A stretch of DNA of 64,000 nucleotides. Source: Oenanthe sinensis. Taxonomy: Eukaryota > Streptophyta > Magnoliopsida > Apiales > Apiaceae. The stretch lies in assembly GCA_028671895.1 (NCBI GenBank), contig CM053794.1:43912501-43976500 (forward strand), written 5' to 3'. How positions within the stretch are numbered: the first letter of the stretch is position 1; each line of letters starts with the position of its first letter. A program made the translations under genes and the position numbers. The notes under the pieces were generated by a model. The model was not told where the DNA came from. It did no database searches and worked only from the letters and a program-made list of their open reading frames with translations. This document shows, piece by piece, positions 60,550 through 64,000 of this stretch.

Positions 60550-63500
60550 GGGAGATAATGTTACGTGTTGTGTATATGTTGTTGTATCTGGTTGTATCTT
60601 GTATGTAATGTTAATATATATATACAACGTAAACTAGTTTACATAGGTAACATAGGAGTGTGAGGAGTTGGAATGAAGTTGGAATCGCGATAATTACTCC
60701 TCTTTTTAGGGGAGTATAATGTTTCTCTCTCAAATAAAAGTAAATTATTTTTAGCAGTGATTGTATATTTGTACTGTATTTAATAATTTATTAATGCGTT
60801 ACAAATATGATATTATTGCTGTTTTTGTAGCGAAGAACTCTTACCACGTTTGGATATATTTGAACCACCTGCATTTTCAATCATCTATTTATACCGGGTT
60901 ATGTTATTAAAATTAAAGAGAAAAAGGAAGCTAAGATACAACTCAAGTAATTTCTTAATATTTTAGTACAAAATAATAGTATATCAATAAAATTTTAAAT
61001 AAATATTGATATTATAAAAATACACCTTTAATATTTGCATATAAAATCTTATACATTTTTGGTAACTTACTTAACATAATGTATTTTAGGTTCCCTAATC
61101 TCAAAATTAAAATACTAAAAATGTGTTAGTTAATTATTGGTGGGTTTATAGATTGAACTAATTAACTAAATTTTTTAAATATTAACTTTTAAATTAAATT
61201 ATATGTTTAAAACAAAATATATAAATTTTATCTACTTTAAATATACATACAAATCAAATATATGAAATATAATATAAAGAATTTTACATATATTTTTAAA
61301 TAATATTTAAATGATTATAAGAAGAATAAAATTAAATTTGAATCATAAAATACATATTAAAAAATTAAAATTCAATATATCACATTTGATCAATTCAGGG
61401 GCCTGACTTTTAAAAACTTTATTAACAAACGTAATTAGAGACTGTTTTAATGAGATTAATAATTTTTAAATATTTATTCTAATTAAAATATAAATCACTG
61501 TCGTAATTAAAACACATTCAAAATCTATTTATTTTTTAAAAAAAATATCTTACTGTAACAAAATAAAATTATAACATAATATAATCCACGTGTTTTATTT
61601 TGTTTAATGGTAAAAATGGATTTCGTAATCTTTTAGATACACACTACACTTTATAATACAAATCATTAAAAGTAAATCATTATTAAAATTTACTATAAAA
61701 GATTGGTATAGGAATTGATAATATTTTTTTATTTTATATTAGATAACAAATCTTTAGTATATTATAAAGTTATTTTAATTTCCTATTTCTTTATATCTCT
61801 TTATATACATATAAATCATCATCAAAACTCTGCATCATTATCTGAAACAAGTTTACTTACACTATTTTATGACTAAGATTGTTCATTTTTGGTACGGTTT
61901 CATATTACTCCCTCCGTCTCAAAAAGTTTTTCTTGTTTTGATTTTTTATACTGTTCATTGTAAGCGATTGACTACTAATTTACACATAATTTGTAAAACA
62001 AAATATAGTCATGAGTGATTTTGTCTGATTCGTATTTGTGAGTATTTTAATACAGTAAATTTTTTATATTTAATACTAATACGAAATTAAAGATATTAAC
62101 GATCAAAAAGTGTGTGTTGGCAAACGCGCACATGATTAACATGAAAAGTAATAAGAGACGGAGGGAGTAATAGTTTACTTTTAAAAAAAATTATTTCAAA
62201 ATAATTGTTCACATCAACTTTGAATGTAAAATTTAATCTACTTTATATTTTCAAAATCAACTTTATTCCACACATCTCTCATTTATATTTCTAATATCAA
62301 CTTCATAGGATATACTCCGTATTATATTCACTCAACTCAATAAATATGAGTACAATTAATTAATAATAAATTTTTTTAATATACATTATTTTTTAAAAGT
62401 GGACTATTAATATGAAAGGGAGAGAGTATTGTCTTTATGGTGTTGAAGTCCAGGTCATGTTGGAGAGTTATTACCAAAAGTGTTTGGAAAATAATTAATA
62501 AGTATATACTATGTTTATTTGTAGGGATGTGCATATTAAAGTAATTTGGTTCTAGTGCCTTTAATTTCTTTTTACGGTTAAAGTGATATTCATAAATATG
62601 CATTTATATTTGTTAGTTGATCTTTTTGTTACAGCAAAATCAAAAAGTATTGAGTAATCCTAGAGAATCAAACAAATCTTCCAAAAAAAATTCTCAAAAT
62701 GATGTGGTATAATGCATATGGCAAGATGAGTAGTTTCAATTGATGTGATTGATTTGATCATCTCATTAATTATTCTCATAATCAATCAGAACGAGACATA
62801 GAAATTTTTTGTAAAAGATTTTTGGTTCTCTAGTATTACTCAAAATCAAATAAGAATAATTATTTTGTTATTCTTTTGTTTGTATTTAATATTTGCCTTT
62901 ATTTATTTATTTTTAACAATATTGTTAATTTTATTTAAAATTATGAAAAAATATATAATTAATCATATTAATTGATATTTTTATTTTTATTAAAAATGCA
63001 TGCATATATACATTTATTATATTATTATTGAATATTTTCTTATATTTATATTTTATTCTAATTTATATTAAATAAAAGTTGTATATGTATAATTGCACTT
63101 TTTCCTTTTTTTCCTATTAATATTTCTTTTAGATTTATCGCCACCAATTTTGATAAAGTGAATGGTTGGTTTAATTTATGTACATTTTACAGAAAAATAT
63201 ACTCCTCTGACCTCTAATAATAGCTTTTTGTCTTTAGGAGTGAAAAACACATACATATATTTAACAAAAGTTAAAAAAAATTATATCAAATAAAAATTTA
63301 AAATTTAAATATTTATGTGATATAAAATTAAAACTAATATTAATTATAATTATGTGTTTTCTATTCGTAAAGATGTGGGTTAAAAAATCAAAAGTCTATT
63401 ATTTAGGATACGAAGAGAGTAGAATTTATAGTTATCTTCAACCTTTATGTACGTAATAAAGATAAGTAAAAAATGTTGAACGAAACATTTGAACATGCTC

Positions 63501-63870
63501 GAAACATAACACATTATCAAATTGTCCTGTAATATATTCAAAATAAACTCTTTCATACAAAAAGGAGAAACAATACAAAAAGAAAACTAGATTAAACAGT
63601 TTTTTTCTTAAGAAAGACACTACTAGTATATATATCCTGCTTGTGCCCATATTCTAAACTTTATACTCGACTAGGAGATGACTCCCTTTGATTTTATCCT
63701 TAGATTATTAAAAACTTGATCCCAACCCCATTAGCTAGATCTACAACCTCTACATGCCATGCCTCAACTGCTAAATGGCGAGAAATTTTACTACAAGGTT
63801 TTACAAAAAATTAAACAAGAAGATTAACAGATGAAAGAAGTAATCATTAATCAGCAAAGCCCTGGTAGTG
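60550..63870. other. OPT promoter and long AT-rich spacer
   Basis: The first few hundred bases are the OPT 5' leader and promoter (minus strand); TATATATATTAAC read on that strand at about 60612-60625 could be its TATA box. The rest is very AT-rich. It includes a Stowaway MITE (61908-62167) and, from about 62200 to 62430, Stowaway-like fragments. The part next to 63870 probably contains the 3' UTR of the DYW-PPR gene. No other gene is supported. Confidence 0.55.
61908..62167. mobile_element. Stowaway MITE with well-kept termini
   Basis: The left end CTCCCTCCGTCTCAAAAAG and the reverse complement of the right end, CTCCCTCCGTCTCTTATTA, share 13 perfect terminal bases. TA flanks both sides (61906-61907, 62168-62169). 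At 260 bp it is a typical Stowaway and the best preserved one in the window. Confidence 0.88.
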
Positions 63871-64000
63871 TCACATTAGACTGCCATAATCCCCACATGA
63901 ACATTGACCATTTACAAATTTGTGGAGTCGCTTGCTATCACGGATGATAATTTCCCTTTCGGTCAGTGCTGAGATGAATTTGATGAAACTGTGACAATCC
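63871..64000 (-). CDS. DYW-type PPR protein, C-terminal end only
   Basis: The last 42 residues of a pentatricopeptide repeat protein with a DYW deaminase domain lie at the window edge; stop TGA at 63873-63871. Visible motifs are DCHSFIKFIS, TEREIIIRDSKRLHKF and NGQCSCGDYG. In the family this region reads DCH..K.IS, REI.VRD..RFHHF, G.CSCGDYW, and it binds the second zinc ion through the CxC pair. DYW proteins act in C-to-U RNA editing in plastids and mitochondria. Here the terminal Trp is replaced by Gly and four residues (GSLM, counting the Gly) follow DY, so the end is atypical. Everything upstream lies outside the window. Confidence 0.85.
   Translation of the reverse strand, partial: DCHSFIKFISALTEREIIIRDSKRLHKFVNGQCSCGDYGSLM

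Noticed and set aside
62200..62430. Second Stowaway next to 61908-62167
   Set aside because: TACTCCGTATTATATT and GGGAGAGAGTATTG fragments are suggestive, but no consistent pair of ends with TA flanks could be set.

Overview
The window is nuclear DNA of a eudicot plant. The evidence is AT-rich intergenic DNA, many GT-AG introns, Stowaway-type MITEs flanked by TA, and a gene set made of plant families only: BEACH, TIFY-GATA, CLT, PL4 lyase, EPF, TGA bZIP, GH17, P-type and DYW-type PPR, and OPT. I cannot name the species from sequence alone. Exons were assembled by hand from splice signals, reading phase and family conservation. For every multi-exon gene the exon lengths add up to an open frame.

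Layout. 596-7750 (+): 3' part of a giant BEACH/WD40 gene. 8887-10102: a degenerate pogo/Emigrant-like element with a Stowaway nested in it. 11587-17104 (-): a TIFY-CCT-GATA transcription factor carrying an RTE-type LINE relic in an intron. 18225-22752 (-): a plastid CLT transporter (CRT-like, thiol/glutathione). 24187-29079 and 29964-35469 (+): two tandem rhamnogalacturonate lyases (PL4). 36107-36681 (-): a small secreted peptide gene of the EPF2 stomatal-patterning type. 41495-44251 (+): a TGA bZIP factor. 45245-48322 (-): a small TRAF-type zinc-finger protein with a C-terminal membrane anchor. 49910-51107 (+): a broken F-box gene. 52058-53338 (+): a GPI-anchored beta-1,3-glucanase (GH17). 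54642-56488 (+): an At1g09900-like P-type PPR gene with one frameshift. 57128-60549 (-): an OPT-family oligopeptide transporter. 63871-64000 (-): the last codons of a DYW-type PPR gene that runs off the window.

The genes do not form an operon-like system. As I remember it, the lyases, TRAF zinc-finger protein, PPR and OPT correspond to the neighbouring Arabidopsis loci At1g09880-At1g09930, so part of the window is an ancestral syntenic block. The EPF2-like, TGA, F-box and GH17 genes are interspersed in it here. Cell-wall remodelling (PL4, GH17) and epidermal signalling (EPF2-like) recur as themes, but I infer no functional coupling.

I found no convincing new multi-gene system. The items most worth a second look are a well-paired 22-nt-arm hairpin in a lyase intron, the compact EPF2-like gene, a lost redox cysteine in the TGA factor, a DYW terminus altered to DYG, and the single-base PPR frameshift.
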